From contig NZ_JBATVG010000016.1 in assembly GCF_049671645.1 (NCBI RefSeq), positions 48,355 to 112,354 of the forward strand: DNA of 64,000 nt, written 5' to 3'. The stretch comes from Castellaniella sp049671645. Its GTDB lineage: Bacteria > Pseudomonadota > Gammaproteobacteria > Burkholderiales > Burkholderiaceae_B. A program made the translations under genes and the position numbers. The notes under the pieces are model-generated. The model ran no database searches and was not told where the DNA came from. It saw only the letters and a list, made by a program, of their open reading frames with translations. Shown here one piece after another: positions 44,298 through 53,559 of the stretch (positions are counted from its first letter, which is position 1; every line of letters begins with the position of its first letter).

Positions 44298-45820
44298 GCG
44301 ACCTCCCCCCGATCCGACGCCAGATCGCGCACGGCCTCGACGAAGCACGCGCTGCGGTGGACGTAATTACGGAACATGTCCATGCTGGCGCACGCCGGCG
44401 ACAACAGCACGGCATCGCCCGGCAGGGCCTGTTCCAGGCCTTCGCGCACGGCCTGCTCCAGCGTCTCGCAAGCCACCAGCGGCACGTCGCACCCGGCCAG
44501 GGCCTGGCCGATGAGAGGGCCGTCCTGGCCGATCAGCATCACGGCCCTCGCATGGGCGCGCACCGCCCCCGCCAGGGGAGAGAAGTCCTGGCCCTTGCCC
44601 AGCCCGCCGGCGATCAGCACCACCGGGCGCCCCAGGCCCTGCAGGGCGGCCAGGGTGGCGCCCACGTTGGTGCCCTTGCTATCGTCGATGAAATCGATCC
44701 CGGCAATGGTCTGGATGAATTCGGTGCGATGCGCCTCGCCGCGATAGTCGCGCAAGGCATGCAGCATGCGGGCCCAGTCCAGCCCGATGGCGGCGCCCAG
44801 AGCCAGGGCTGCCAAAGCATTGAGCGCATTGTGCCGGCCCCGGATCTGCAGGGCGTCGGCGGGCATCAGCGCCTGCGCCGCAGCCTGAGGCCGGGCCGGC
44901 GTTTCAGCCGCTTGCCGCGTCTTGCGGCGCGGCGCGGCGGGATCCGTCTCGGCGGCCGGCGCCGACGCCAGCCAGGCGAGGTCATGCTGAATCAACAGCC
45001 CCAGATCGCCCGCCAGCGCAGGCGCATCCGCGCCGAAGCTGCGCACGTCTGGGGCGGCCAGATCCTGGACCATCGCGCGCACCCGCGCATCGGCGCGATT
45101 CACGACGCGCACCTTCGCCATGTCCAGCAGCCGCGCCTTGGCGGCGGCATAGGCCTGCATGGTGCCGTGCCAGTCCAGATGATCCTGGGTGACGTTCAGC
45201 ACCACGGCGGCATCGGCCATCAGTGAACGGGTGGCTTCCAATTGGAAGCTGGACAGTTCCAGCACCCAGACGTCCGGCAGATCGTCGTTTTGCAAGGCCT
45301 CCAGCAGGCTGCCCAGGGCGGCCGGACTGATGTTGCCCGCAGCCCGCGCCCGCATTCCGCAGCCCTGCGCCAGATGGCGCGTCAGCGATGTGACGGTGGT
45401 CTTGCCGTTCGTCCCGGTGACGGCCAGCACGGCAGGCGTGTAACCCTGCGGCCGCAGGTCCGCCAGCGCCCGGGCGAAGAGCTCGATCTCCCCCAGGACA
45501 TCGATGTCGCGCGCGCGGGCGGCGGCCAGCAAGCTGGCGACCGGTTCGTCACGCGGATTCAACCCCGGGCTGAGCACCAGCGTTCCCACGCCATCCAGGG
45601 CGGCGGCATCCAGAGCCTGCGGCCCCAGATGCAGATCGGCGACAATCCCCGCATCCCGCAGGGCGGCCAGCCCGCCGGGCTCGGCGCGCGTATCCAGCAC
45701 GCGCAACGATGCACCCTGGGCGGCGCACCAGCGGGCGGCGGCGACGCCGGTTTCCCCCAACCCCAGGATCAGGGTCAGGCCGTCGCGGCGCAGAGAGGGG
45801 AATTGGTAGGCGGCGCTCAT
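44294..45820 (-). CDS. murD: UDP-N-acetylmuramoylalanine--D-glutamate ligase
   Basis: This is the ligase that adds D-glutamate to the peptidoglycan precursor, 508 residues, longer than E. coli MurD (438). Motifs are LTLILGLGETGVAAARWCA, the ATP loop VTGTNGKTTVTSLTRHLAQG, and DDSKGTNVGATLAALQG. The extra length comes partly from a low-complexity Ala/Pro/Arg insert (about 320-350) before the IRGRHNALN motif. It overlaps both mraY and ftsW by four bases. Confidence 0.96.
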   Translation of the reverse strand: MSAAYQFPSLRRDGLTLILGLGETGVAAARWCAAQGASLRVLDTRAEPGGLAALRDAGIVADLHLGPQALDAAALDGVGTLVLSPGLNPRDEPVASLLAAARARDIDVLGEIELFARALADLRPQGYTPAVLAVTGTNGKTTVTSLTRHLAQGCGMRARAAGNISPAALGSLLEALQNDDLPDVWVLELSSFQLEATRSLMADAAVVLNVTQDHLDWHGTMQAYAAAKARLLDMAKVRVVNRADARVRAMVQDLAAPDVRSFGADAPALAGDLGLLIQHDLAWLASAPAAETDPAAPRRKTRQAAETPARPQAAAQALMPADALQIRGRHNALNALAALALGAAIGLDWARMLHALRDYRGEAHRTEFIQTIAGIDFIDDSKGTNVGATLAALQGLGRPVVLIAGGLGKGQDFSPLAGAVRAHARAVMLIGQDGPLIGQALAGCDVPLVACETLEQAVREGLEQALPGDAVLLSPACASMDMFRNYVHRSACFVEAVRDLASDRGEVA

Positions 45821-46989
45821 CGCAGCTTCAGGCTCGACAGCCCGATCAGGACCAGCATCATGGTGATGATCCAGAAACGGACCACCACCTGGGTTTCCTT
45901 CCAGCCGCTGACCTCGAAATGATGGTGCAGCGGCGCCATGCGAAAGATTCTCCGTCCTTCGCCGTATCGTTTCTTGGTGTATTTGAACCAACTGACCTGT
46001 AGCATCACCGACAGGGTTTCCACCACGAACACGCCCCCCATGATGAAGAGCACGATTTCCTGGCGCACGATCACCGCGATGGTGCCCAAGGCGCCGCCCA
46101 GCGCGAGGGCGCCGACGTCGCCCATGAACACCTGGGCGGGGTACGTGTTGAACCACAGGAACGCCAGCCCGGCCCCCGCGATGGCGGCGCACAGCACCAT
46201 CAGTTCGGAGGCGCCGGGAATGTAGGGGAACAACAGATATTTGGAATAGTCCACGCGGCCGACGACGTAGGCGAAAATCCCCAGCGCCGAACCGATCATC
46301 ACCGTCGGCATGATGGCCAGGCCGTCCAGACCGTCGGTCAGGTTGACGGCATTGCTGGTGCCCACGATCACCAGCCAGGTCAGGGCCACGAAGCCGAACA
46401 CCCCCAAGGGATAGCTGACGGACTTGAAGAACGGCACGATCAGGTCGGCCCGCGCCGGCAGGGGCATCGAAAAGCCGCTGAGCACCCAATCGCGGAACAG
46501 CGGCCACAGGTCGGTGTTGGCCGGCACCGCGACGGCGAAACTGAGATAGACGGCCGCCACCGCGCCGATCAGCGCCTGCCAGAAGAATTTCTGGCGGGCA
46601 GGCATGCCTTCCGGGTCGTGGTGCACGACCTTGCGATAGTCATCGGCCCAGCCGATCCAGCCGAAGCCGAACGTCACCAGCAGCACCACCCAGACGAAGC
46701 GGTTGGTCCAGTCGGCCCACAACAGGGTGCTGATGCCGATGCCGATCAGGATCAAGGCCCCGCCCATGGTGGGCGTGCCGTTTTTCTGCAGGTGGGTCTG
46801 CGGCCCGTAGCTGCGCACCGCCTGGCCGATCTTCAGGGCCGTCAAACGGCGAATCAGCCAGGGACCGGCCAGCAGGCCGATGGCCAAGGCGGTCGCGGAG
46901 GCCAGCAAGGCCCGGAACGTAATGTATTCGACCACGCCGAAGGCGCGGAAGTGGTGATCGGCCAGCCAGCGCGCCAGTTCAAGCAGCAT
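45817..46989 (-). CDS. mraY: Phospho-MurNAc-pentapeptide transferase MraY
   Basis: This ten-helix membrane enzyme makes lipid I on undecaprenyl phosphate, 390 residues, slightly longer than E. coli (360). Catalytic motifs are KNGTPTMGGALILIGIG, WIGWADDYRKVV, NLTDGLDGLAIMPTVMIG and MAPLHHHFEVSGWKETQVV. It has an extra periplasmic segment around 150-175. The start overlaps the end of murEF by 11 bases. Confidence 0.97.
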   Translation of the reverse strand: MLLELARWLADHHFRAFGVVEYITFRALLASATALAIGLLAGPWLIRRLTALKIGQAVRSYGPQTHLQKNGTPTMGGALILIGIGISTLLWADWTNRFVWVVLLVTFGFGWIGWADDYRKVVHHDPEGMPARQKFFWQALIGAVAAVYLSFAVAVPANTDLWPLFRDWVLSGFSMPLPARADLIVPFFKSVSYPLGVFGFVALTWLVIVGTSNAVNLTDGLDGLAIMPTVMIGSALGIFAYVVGRVDYSKYLLFPYIPGASELMVLCAAIAGAGLAFLWFNTYPAQVFMGDVGALALGGALGTIAVIVRQEIVLFIMGGVFVVETLSVMLQVSWFKYTKKRYGEGRRIFRMAPLHHHFEVSGWKETQVVVRFWIITMMLVLIGLSSLKLR

Positions 46990-49765
46990 GATGGCCCTCC
47001 TCGGCGGCGCCGTTGGCATGCAGGGACTGCACCACGCGCTCCATGCGCATGCTGCGCGAGCCCTTGACCAGAATGTGCGCTGGCCGGGCGGCCAGCAGCA
47101 CGGGCAGCAGGGCATCGAGCGTGTCGAAGGCTTGAGCCCCGTCGCCGAAGGCCCGGACCGCTTCGCGGCAGGCCGTTCCCAACGTCAGCAGCACGTGCAC
47201 CCCGCACTGCCGGGCATAAGCCCCGACTTCGGCATGCATGGCCGGCCCCTGATCGCCGACCTCGGCCATGTCGCCCAGCACCAGAATGCGCCGGCCATCC
47301 AGGCCCGCCAGCACATCGATGGCCGCCCGCACGGAATCGGGATTGGCGTTGTAGGTATCGTCGATGAGCTGGAAGCCGTCGGCCAGCGCCTCCGGCCGCA
47401 TCCGGCCGCCCACCGGCGCAAAGGCCGTCAGCCCTGCCACGATGGCCGTCAGCGGGGCTCCCGCCGCGCTGGCGCAACTGGCCGCGGCCAGGGCATTGCG
47501 CAGATTGTGCCGCCCCGGAGCATGCAAGGTGACGGCGGCTGCATCGCGGCCCACGTGCAGGCGGAATTCGGTGCGGTCGGTCCCCGCGCGGATCTGCGCG
47601 GCATGGACAGTCGCGGTCTCGGCGAAGCCGAAACGCCGCACGGACCGATCGCCGGCCAGTTCCTGCCACAAACCGCCATAGGCCTCGTCCGCCGGGAAGA
47701 CAGCCACGCCGTCGGGGGGCAAGGCCTGCAACACCGCGCCGTTCTCGCGCGCCACCGCGTCGACGGAACTCATGAATTCCTGGTGCTCGCGCTGGGCATT
47801 GTTGACCAGCGCCACCGTGGGTTGGGCAATGGCCGCCAGCACGGAGATTTCGCCGGGATGATTCATCCCCAGTTCCAGGACAGCGGCGCGATGATGGCTG
47901 CGCAAGCGCAGGACCGTCAACGGCAGGCCGATGTCATTGTTGAAATTGCCCCGTGTCGCCAGACGCCCTTCCTCCCCCCACCAGGCGGCCAGGATGGCGC
48001 TGATCATTTCCTTGGTGGTGGTCTTGCCGTTGCTGCCGGTCACGGCGATCACCGGCAGATCGAACAGCCCGCGCCACACAGTGGCGATGCGGATCAAGGC
48101 CTGATGGGTGTCGCCCAGCACGATCTGCGGCAGCGCGGATTGAGGCACGGCTTGCGCCACGATAGCGGCGCGCGCGCCCGCCTGCGCGGCGGCATCCAGA
48201 TAATCGTGGCCGTCGAACTGTTCCCCCCGCAGGGCCAGGAACAAAGCGCCGGCCGGCAGGCTGCGCGTATCCGTGGACAGCGCGGCGCCCTGTTGCCAGC
48301 TCAATGCGAAACGGGCCCATTCCCGATCGTCGAAGGCGCTGCGCGCGTGCTGGACTTCCTGATAGGTTTCATGCCCCTTGCCGGCCAGCAGCACGACGTC
48401 GCGCTCGCCCGCCCGCCAGATGGTGTCCAGAATGGCCTTGGCCCGGTCCGCCTGCACGGTCGGGCGGACCGGCATGCCCGCCACGATGGCCTCGATGATG
48501 GCATCGGGCGCTTCCGTGCGCGGATTGTCCGTCGTCACCACGACCGCATCCGCCAACCGCGCGGCCGCCGCGCCCATCAAAGGACGCTTGCCGACATCGC
48601 GATCGCCGCCGCAGCCGAACACGCACAGCAGCCGCCCGCCGCGTTCCTGCGCCACCGGACGCAAGGCCAGCAGCACGCGCTCCAGCGCATCGGGCGTATG
48701 CGCGTAATCCACCACCACCAGCGGCTGCGGCCGGGCGGCGCTGGCGCCGCTCATGGCCGAAACCACCTGCAGTCGTCCCGGCACGGGATGCAGCACCGCC
48801 AGCGACCGGGCAATACGGCTCAGGCCCCAGCCCAGCTCGCGCAGAACCCCCGCCACCAGCAGCAGATTGGAAATATTGTGCTCGCCCACCAGGTGGGTCA
48901 GAATCTGAGCGCGCCCGTCGGGCGTCACCAGATTGAAGACCAGGCCATCGGCGCCATGCTGGATGTCCTCGGCCCGGAAAGCCGCCGGCTGGCCGCCTTG
49001 CAGGCTGTAGCCTACCCGGTGCCCGGACGGCGCCGCGCCGGCCAGCAGTTCCATGCCGGCGGCATCGTCGGCATTGATGACGGCGCTGCGCAGGCCGGCC
49101 CGCGAGAACAGGGCGAACTTGGCCTGTTTGTAGCGTTCGACGGTGCCGTGATAATCCAGATGATCGCGTGTCAGGTTGGTGAATCCGGCCACCTGGATGC
49201 GCACCCCATCCAGGCGCCCCTGCTCGATGCCGATGGACGAGGCCTCGATCGCGGCCGCCTGCCCGCCCGCACGCACGATGGCAGCCAGGCTGCGGTGCAG
49301 GGTCAGCACATCGGGCGTCGTCAGCACGCCGCCCAGATTGCGGCCGTCGGCCAGCGTCACCCCCAGGGTGCCCACCGTGCCGCAGGGCATGTCTTCGGCA
49401 TTCAGGGCGTCGGCCAGCCAGCGCGTGGTCGAGGTCTTGCCATTGGTGCCCGTGACCGCGATCACGGCCAGGGCGTCGGACGGCCGTCCGTACCAGAGAT
49501 GGGCGATTTCACCCAGCAGGGCGTTCAGGCCGTCCACGGCCAGGACCGGAATCTGTCCGGGCAGCGCCTGCGAACCGCCGGCGCTGCAGACGATCGCCGC
49601 CGCGCCAGCCGCCACCGCCTGATCCATGTAGGCGCGGCCATCGGTGGCGATCCCGGGACAGGCAAAAAACACATCGCCCGGGCGAACCTGCCGGGAATCC
49701 AGGCACAGATCCGCCTGGCGCTCGACCCGCTCGTCCAGCCAGGTCAGAATGTCTATCGTATTCAT
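46979..49765 (-). CDS. murEF: Fused MurE-MurF peptidoglycan ligase
   Basis: This is a single 928-residue protein with two complete ligase cores. The MurE half (1-about 470) has VTGTNGKTSTTRWLADALN and DNPRTE, the motif of enzymes that add meso-diaminopimelate. The MurF half (about 475-928) has VTGSNGKTTTKEMISAILA and DDTYNANPDSVRAA, for adding D-Ala-D-Ala. MurF enters directly at LSTDTRSLPAGALFLALRGE, so the usual first 20 or so residues of a free MurF are missing and the MurE C-terminus runs straight into it. No stop or frameshift separates them. A MurE-MurF fusion is known from Bordetella, so this is probably a lineage trait. Confidence 0.95.
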   Translation of the reverse strand: MNTIDILTWLDERVERQADLCLDSRQVRPGDVFFACPGIATDGRAYMDQAVAAGAAAIVCSAGGSQALPGQIPVLAVDGLNALLGEIAHLWYGRPSDALAVIAVTGTNGKTSTTRWLADALNAEDMPCGTVGTLGVTLADGRNLGGVLTTPDVLTLHRSLAAIVRAGGQAAAIEASSIGIEQGRLDGVRIQVAGFTNLTRDHLDYHGTVERYKQAKFALFSRAGLRSAVINADDAAGMELLAGAAPSGHRVGYSLQGGQPAAFRAEDIQHGADGLVFNLVTPDGRAQILTHLVGEHNISNLLLVAGVLRELGWGLSRIARSLAVLHPVPGRLQVVSAMSGASAARPQPLVVVDYAHTPDALERVLLALRPVAQERGGRLLCVFGCGGDRDVGKRPLMGAAAARLADAVVVTTDNPRTEAPDAIIEAIVAGMPVRPTVQADRAKAILDTIWRAGERDVVLLAGKGHETYQEVQHARSAFDDREWARFALSWQQGAALSTDTRSLPAGALFLALRGEQFDGHDYLDAAAQAGARAAIVAQAVPQSALPQIVLGDTHQALIRIATVWRGLFDLPVIAVTGSNGKTTTKEMISAILAAWWGEEGRLATRGNFNNDIGLPLTVLRLRSHHRAAVLELGMNHPGEISVLAAIAQPTVALVNNAQREHQEFMSSVDAVARENGAVLQALPPDGVAVFPADEAYGGLWQELAGDRSVRRFGFAETATVHAAQIRAGTDRTEFRLHVGRDAAAVTLHAPGRHNLRNALAAASCASAAGAPLTAIVAGLTAFAPVGGRMRPEALADGFQLIDDTYNANPDSVRAAIDVLAGLDGRRILVLGDMAEVGDQGPAMHAEVGAYARQCGVHVLLTLGTACREAVRAFGDGAQAFDTLDALLPVLLAARPAHILVKGSRSMRMERVVQSLHANGAAEEGHHAA

Positions 49766-51498
49766 CGTGTGCGCCCCCCCTGATCCGCCACAGCCACCAG
49801 GGAATCCACCGGAGCATCGGGCCGTACCCCAAGACGGCGCAGGGTACTGGAAACAATATCGGAAAATACGGGTGCGGCCACGGCGCCGCCATAATACCCC
49901 CCCGCGCTCGGTTCATCGATCGACACGGCCACCACGACGCGGGGATCGGACACGGGAGCCAATCCCACGAAAGACCCCCGATATTTGGTCTTGCTGTACT
50001 GCCCGTTGACGATCTTGCGGGCCGTCCCGCTCTTGCCCGCCACCCGGTAGCCCTGCACCTGGGCACGGCGGGCCCCGTCCGGCCCGGCGGCGGCTTCCAG
50101 CATGCCGCGCATCAGTTGCGTCACCTGGGGGGAATACACCTGGACGCTGGTGGGCTGCCCCTCGCGCCGCAGGAGCGACAGGGACACCATGTCGCCATTG
50201 CGCGCAAAGGCCGTGTAGGCATGCGCCACCTGGATCAGCGACACCGACAGGCCATAGCCATAAGCCATGGTGGCGCGCTCGATGGGGCGCCACCGCTGCC
50301 AGGGGCGCAGACGTCCCGATGCCATGCCCGGAAAATTCGTCTGCGGCACACGGCCGAAGCCCAATTCGGAAAACTTCGTCCACATGTCCCGCGAGTCGAG
50401 CAATTCCGAAATCATCGTCATGCCCACATTGCTGGAATGCTGGATGATGCCGCCCACGTTCAACACCCCGTAATGCCCGACATCGGAAATCAAGGCGCCC
50501 TGATAGCGGTAGCGGCCATTGCCAGTGTCAAAGCGCGTGCTCGTGGTGATCTTGCCTTCGTCCAGCGCCAACGCCGCGGTGAACGGCTTCATGATCGACC
50601 CGGGCTCGAAGGTATCGGTCATGACCCGGTTGCGCAGGGCCTGCCCGGTGCGCTGCAGCGTATCGTTGGGGTCATAGGACGGCAGATTGACCATGGCCAG
50701 GATTTCACCTGTGCGGGCATCCAGGACGATGGCCGCGCCGGCGCGCGCCTTGTGCTGTTCCAGGGCGGCCTTCAGGGCGGTATACGTGTCGAACTGGATA
50801 CCGGCGTCGATGGACAACTGCAGATTCTGCCCGTCGACCGGAGGCACCACGGCCTGGACGTCTTCCACGACCCGCCCCAACCGGTCCTTGATGACGCGCC
50901 GCGACCCCGGCTGACCGGACAAGCGATCATTGAAGGCCAATTCGATGCCTTCGATGCCCCGGTCTTCGATATTGGTGAAGCCCACGACATGCGCCATGAC
51001 CTCGCCTTCCGGATAATAGCGGCGCGTTTCGGGCAACTGCTGCACACCGGGAATCTTCAGGCGGCGAATCTGGTCGGCCACATCCAGCGCCACCTGGCGC
51101 TGCAGGTAGACGAAATTCTTGTCCTCGTCGCGAGTGCGCTGGCGGATGTCGTCCGCCTTCATACCCAGCAAATTGGCCAGCGCGCCGACCTGTTCGTCCG
51201 AGGCCTTGTGGAAATCTTCCGGAATCACCCAGATGGCCCGGGCCGGCACGCTGGATGCCAGCACTACCGATCCGTTCCGGTCGAAGATCTTGCCCCGCGA
51301 CGCCGGCAGCACCAACGTGCGCTCGTAGCGGCGTTCGCCCTGGCGCTGCAGGAATTCGTTGGACAGGATCTGCAGATTCAACGCCTTGGCCGCCAGCGCG
51401 ACGAAGCCGAGCATCAGCACGATCACGACCAGGCGCGCGCGCCAGAAGGCCGGGCGCGTGGACAGGACGGGGCTTTCATGGAAGCCGAACCGCTTCAT
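49762..51498 (-). CDS. ftsI: Septal transpeptidase FtsI (PBP3)
   Basis: This class B penicillin-binding protein cross-links septal peptidoglycan, 578 residues. A membrane helix (about 24-42) is followed by the pedestal domain (RGKIFDRNG) and the transpeptidase domain with the three active-site motifs: SIMK in FEPGSIMKPFTAA, SSN in HSSNVGMTM, and KSGT in VAGKSGTARKI. It works with FtsW. The ATG and stop each overlap the neighbouring genes by four bases. Confidence 0.97.
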   Translation of the reverse strand: MKRFGFHESPVLSTRPAFWRARLVVIVLMLGFVALAAKALNLQILSNEFLQRQGERRYERTLVLPASRGKIFDRNGSVVLASSVPARAIWVIPEDFHKASDEQVGALANLLGMKADDIRQRTRDEDKNFVYLQRQVALDVADQIRRLKIPGVQQLPETRRYYPEGEVMAHVVGFTNIEDRGIEGIELAFNDRLSGQPGSRRVIKDRLGRVVEDVQAVVPPVDGQNLQLSIDAGIQFDTYTALKAALEQHKARAGAAIVLDARTGEILAMVNLPSYDPNDTLQRTGQALRNRVMTDTFEPGSIMKPFTAALALDEGKITTSTRFDTGNGRYRYQGALISDVGHYGVLNVGGIIQHSSNVGMTMISELLDSRDMWTKFSELGFGRVPQTNFPGMASGRLRPWQRWRPIERATMAYGYGLSVSLIQVAHAYTAFARNGDMVSLSLLRREGQPTSVQVYSPQVTQLMRGMLEAAAGPDGARRAQVQGYRVAGKSGTARKIVNGQYSKTKYRGSFVGLAPVSDPRVVVAVSIDEPSAGGYYGGAVAAPVFSDIVSSTLRRLGVRPDAPVDSLVAVADQGGRTR

Positions 51499-51791
51499 GG
51501 CCGCCCCCCCGCCGGTGTCCGCCCCGCCGCCGGTTCCTGCAGATAGATCGTGCGATCCGGCGTCACGGGGACCAGGTGCAGTTCGGTGCGGGCCAAGGAA
51601 TCGATGCGGGCATTACGCGCCAGCTCGGCCCGCTCCAGCTGCAGGCGGCGCCACTCCGTATCCAGCTCGTGGGCTTGCGACTTCAGGCGTTCCGAGGCCA
51701 CGAACAATTCGCGGGTCTGGAAGCGCACCGTCACCAGGGAGATGGCGGACGCCATCAGCAGCAAGGCCAGAACCAGCGTGATCCGGATCAT
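51495..51791 (-). CDS. ftsL: Cell division protein FtsL
   Basis: This is a 98-residue bitopic divisome protein: membrane helix at 4-22 (ITLVLALLLMASAISLVTV), then a periplasmic coiled coil (about 30-70, with heptad-like SERLKSQAHELDTEWRRLQL), and a Pro-rich end. It forms the FtsQLB complex that activates FtsWI. Identification rests mainly on position between rsmH and ftsI and on the topology, since FtsL sequences diverge widely. Confidence 0.92.
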   Translation of the reverse strand: MIRITLVLALLLMASAISLVTVRFQTRELFVASERLKSQAHELDTEWRRLQLERAELARNARIDSLARTELHLVPVTPDRTIYLQEPAAGRTPAGGRP

Positions 51792-52837
51792 CGGGATGGC
51801 CTCCCGCCGCGCCGGGCCGGCGCTTGTCCGGGCAGGCGCACCAGGGCGGCGGCCTGCGTCGGCGACAAGGGCTCATCGGTGCGCTGCGCCACCCGCAACA
51901 CGGCCGAGCGCGAACGCACGTTGTCCCGCACTTCGGCGTCGTCAGCCTGGACGCGACCGAGCAACGTCACCCAGGGCCGGGGCATGTCTTTTTCGGGAAT
52001 GGGCAGTCGGGCCTGCGCCTGGCCCGGCCTGGCGGCGGCCGCCAGGCATTGCTTGACCATGCGGTCTTCCAGGGAATGGAAGCTGATCACCACCAGCCGC
52101 CCCCCGGGCCGCAGATGGCTCAAAGCGGCCGGGAGGGTGTGCGCGAGCTGCGCAAGTTCCGCATTGATGTGAATCCGTATAGCTTGAAAGGTCCTTGTGG
52201 CCGGGTGTTGACCCTTTTCGCGCGTACGGACGACACCGGCGACGAGCTGGGCCAATTCGCCCGTGGTGCGCAACGGCCGGGATTGGCGGCCCGCAACAAT
52301 CGCCTTTGCAATCTGGAAAGCAAACCGTTCTTCGCCATAATGTGCGATGACCTCCTTGATCTGTTCCTGGTCGGCTTCGGCCAGCCAGTCGGCGGCCGTC
52401 TGCCCCCGCGTCGTGTCCATGCGCATGTCCAACGGACCATCGTGCATGAAAGAAAACCCCCGCGTTGCATCATCGATCTGGGGCGACGAGATGCCCAGAT
52501 CCAGCAAGACGCCATCCACGGCGGGAATAGCCAGGCGGTCGAGCTGCTCCGCCAAGGTGGCAAAGCCGTCGTGCACGACCTGGACGCGGGCGTCCGCCCG
52601 GCTCAGGTCCTGCGCCACGGCAATGGCTTCGGGGTCCTTGTCAAAGACCAGCAGGCGGGCCTGCGGCGCCAGGCGCTGCAGCAGCAAGCGGCTGTGACCG
52701 CCCCGGCCGAAGGTTCCGTCGACATACACCCCATCGAGCGCCGGCGCCTGCGATGCCCCCGAACCGCGGCCGAACACGGGGCTCAACAATGCGTCGATAG
52801 CCGGTTCCAGCAGAACGGTACGGTGGGAATACGCCAT
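51788..52837 (-). CDS. rsmH: 16S rRNA m4C1402 methyltransferase RsmH
   Basis: This is a 349-residue SAM-dependent methyltransferase (MraW) that methylates C1402 in the ribosomal decoding site. Motifs are YVDGTFGRGGHSRLLLQRL, GVLLDLGISSPQIDDATRGF, and GGRLVVISFHSLEDRMVK near the end. It has short Pro/Arg-rich tails that make it about 35 residues longer than E. coli RsmH. It follows mraZ by nine bases. Confidence 0.96.
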   Translation of the reverse strand: MAYSHRTVLLEPAIDALLSPVFGRGSGASQAPALDGVYVDGTFGRGGHSRLLLQRLAPQARLLVFDKDPEAIAVAQDLSRADARVQVVHDGFATLAEQLDRLAIPAVDGVLLDLGISSPQIDDATRGFSFMHDGPLDMRMDTTRGQTAADWLAEADQEQIKEVIAHYGEERFAFQIAKAIVAGRQSRPLRTTGELAQLVAGVVRTREKGQHPATRTFQAIRIHINAELAQLAHTLPAALSHLRPGGRLVVISFHSLEDRMVKQCLAAAARPGQAQARLPIPEKDMPRPWVTLLGRVQADDAEVRDNVRSRSAVLRVAQRTDEPLSPTQAAALVRLPGQAPARRGGRPSR

Positions 52838-52846
52838 GGGCGGGAC

Positions 52847-53275
52847 TCAGAAAGAAATCTGCTCAAGAATGGCCGGATCCAGCTGGCTCACATCCTGCAG
52901 GCTGCGGGCTTCCCACTGCTCGCGGTCCCACAGCTCGAAATGCGAGCCAAGGCCCAGCAACATGACATCGCGTGCCAACCCGGCGGCATCGCGCAATTCC
53001 GGCGCCACCAGGATGCGGCCCGCGCTGTCCATTTCGACATCCTGGGCGCTGCCCAGCAGCAAGCGCTGCAAGGGCCGCGCCACCGCCGGCAGGGCGGCGA
53101 TCTGGGCGCGTTTGATTTCCCAGGTGGCGCGCGGATACAGCATCAGACACCCATCGGGGTGGCGGGTCAGAGTGAGGCATCCCTGTTCCTCGGCCAGCAG
53201 GGCGTCACGATACCGGGCCGGAATCGACATCCGGCCCTTGGCATCCAAGGTCAACGCGCTGCTTCCCTGAAACAC
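52847..53275 (-). CDS. mraZ: Transcriptional regulator MraZ
   Basis: This is a ring-forming DNA-binding protein that controls the dcw operon, with two AbrB-like SpoVT repeats (LTLDAKGRMSIPARYRDAL and VEMDSAGRILVAPELRDAAG). I place the start at the GTG at 53275: it gives the normal 142-residue protein starting MFQG..., and GGGAG lies nine bases upstream. The ATG at 53296 would add seven residues, lacks a ribosome site, and falls inside the operator repeats. Confidence 0.93.
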   Translation of the reverse strand: MFQGSSALTLDAKGRMSIPARYRDALLAEEQGCLTLTRHPDGCLMLYPRATWEIKRAQIAALPAVARPLQRLLLGSAQDVEMDSAGRILVAPELRDAAGLARDVMLLGLGSHFELWDREQWEARSLQDVSQLDPAILEQISF

Positions 53276-53286
53276 GAGGAGGTTCT

Positions 53287-53321
53287 CCCACTTCATGACA
53301 CAAAAATCTACTTCGCCCCAC
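53287..53321 (-). promoter_or_regulatory. MraZ-binding repeats (four in 10-base phase)
   Basis: On the minus strand GTGGG (53321-53317), GTAGA (53311-53307), GTGTC (53301-53297) and GTGGG (53291-53287) repeat every 10 bases. That spacing is the known MraZ operator geometry. Two units are exact and two degenerate. The last unit contains part of the mraZ ribosome site. Confidence 0.7.
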
Positions 53322-53348
53322 TCTACGGGATACCTGAAAGCCGGTCAA
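53320..53348 (-). promoter_or_regulatory. Main dcw (mraZ) promoter
   Basis: -35 TTGACC (53348-53343) and -10 TAGAGT (53325-53320) are exactly 17 bases apart. Transcription would start near 53313, so the MraZ repeats cover the start region. AT-rich DNA lies upstream. Confidence 0.65.
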
Positions 53349-53524
53349 GGAGAAAATCGAAATTTCTTCAATGACAACAAGCACTTACAACTAATTTTAA
53401 CAATTGGCCTATAAATAAATCGCTGAAAAATCAATGGATTGCAAACCAAACTGAAAGTCCTTTATCACCAAGAGGGTTTCCAGCCGCCGTCCGGCGCCCC
53501 GATGGAACCTGCGCCAATCCCTGA

Positions 53525-53553
53525 TTGACAGGGGTCCTGCCAGCCGATGTAAT
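53525..53553 (+). promoter_or_regulatory. livK promoter
   Basis: A perfect -35 TTGACA (53525-53530) is followed after 17 bases by -10 TGTAAT (53548-53553). It predicts a start near 53560 and an untranslated leader of about 110 bases. Confidence 0.7.
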
Positions 53554-53559
53554 GAAATA

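Noticed and set aside
46988..49783. A 931-codon open frame on the plus strand opposite murEF, and similar long antisense frames opposite murC, ddl, ftsI and rsmH
   Set aside because: They mirror real genes codon for codon in GC-rich DNA, are rich in Gln, His, Arg and Gly, and resemble no protein family.
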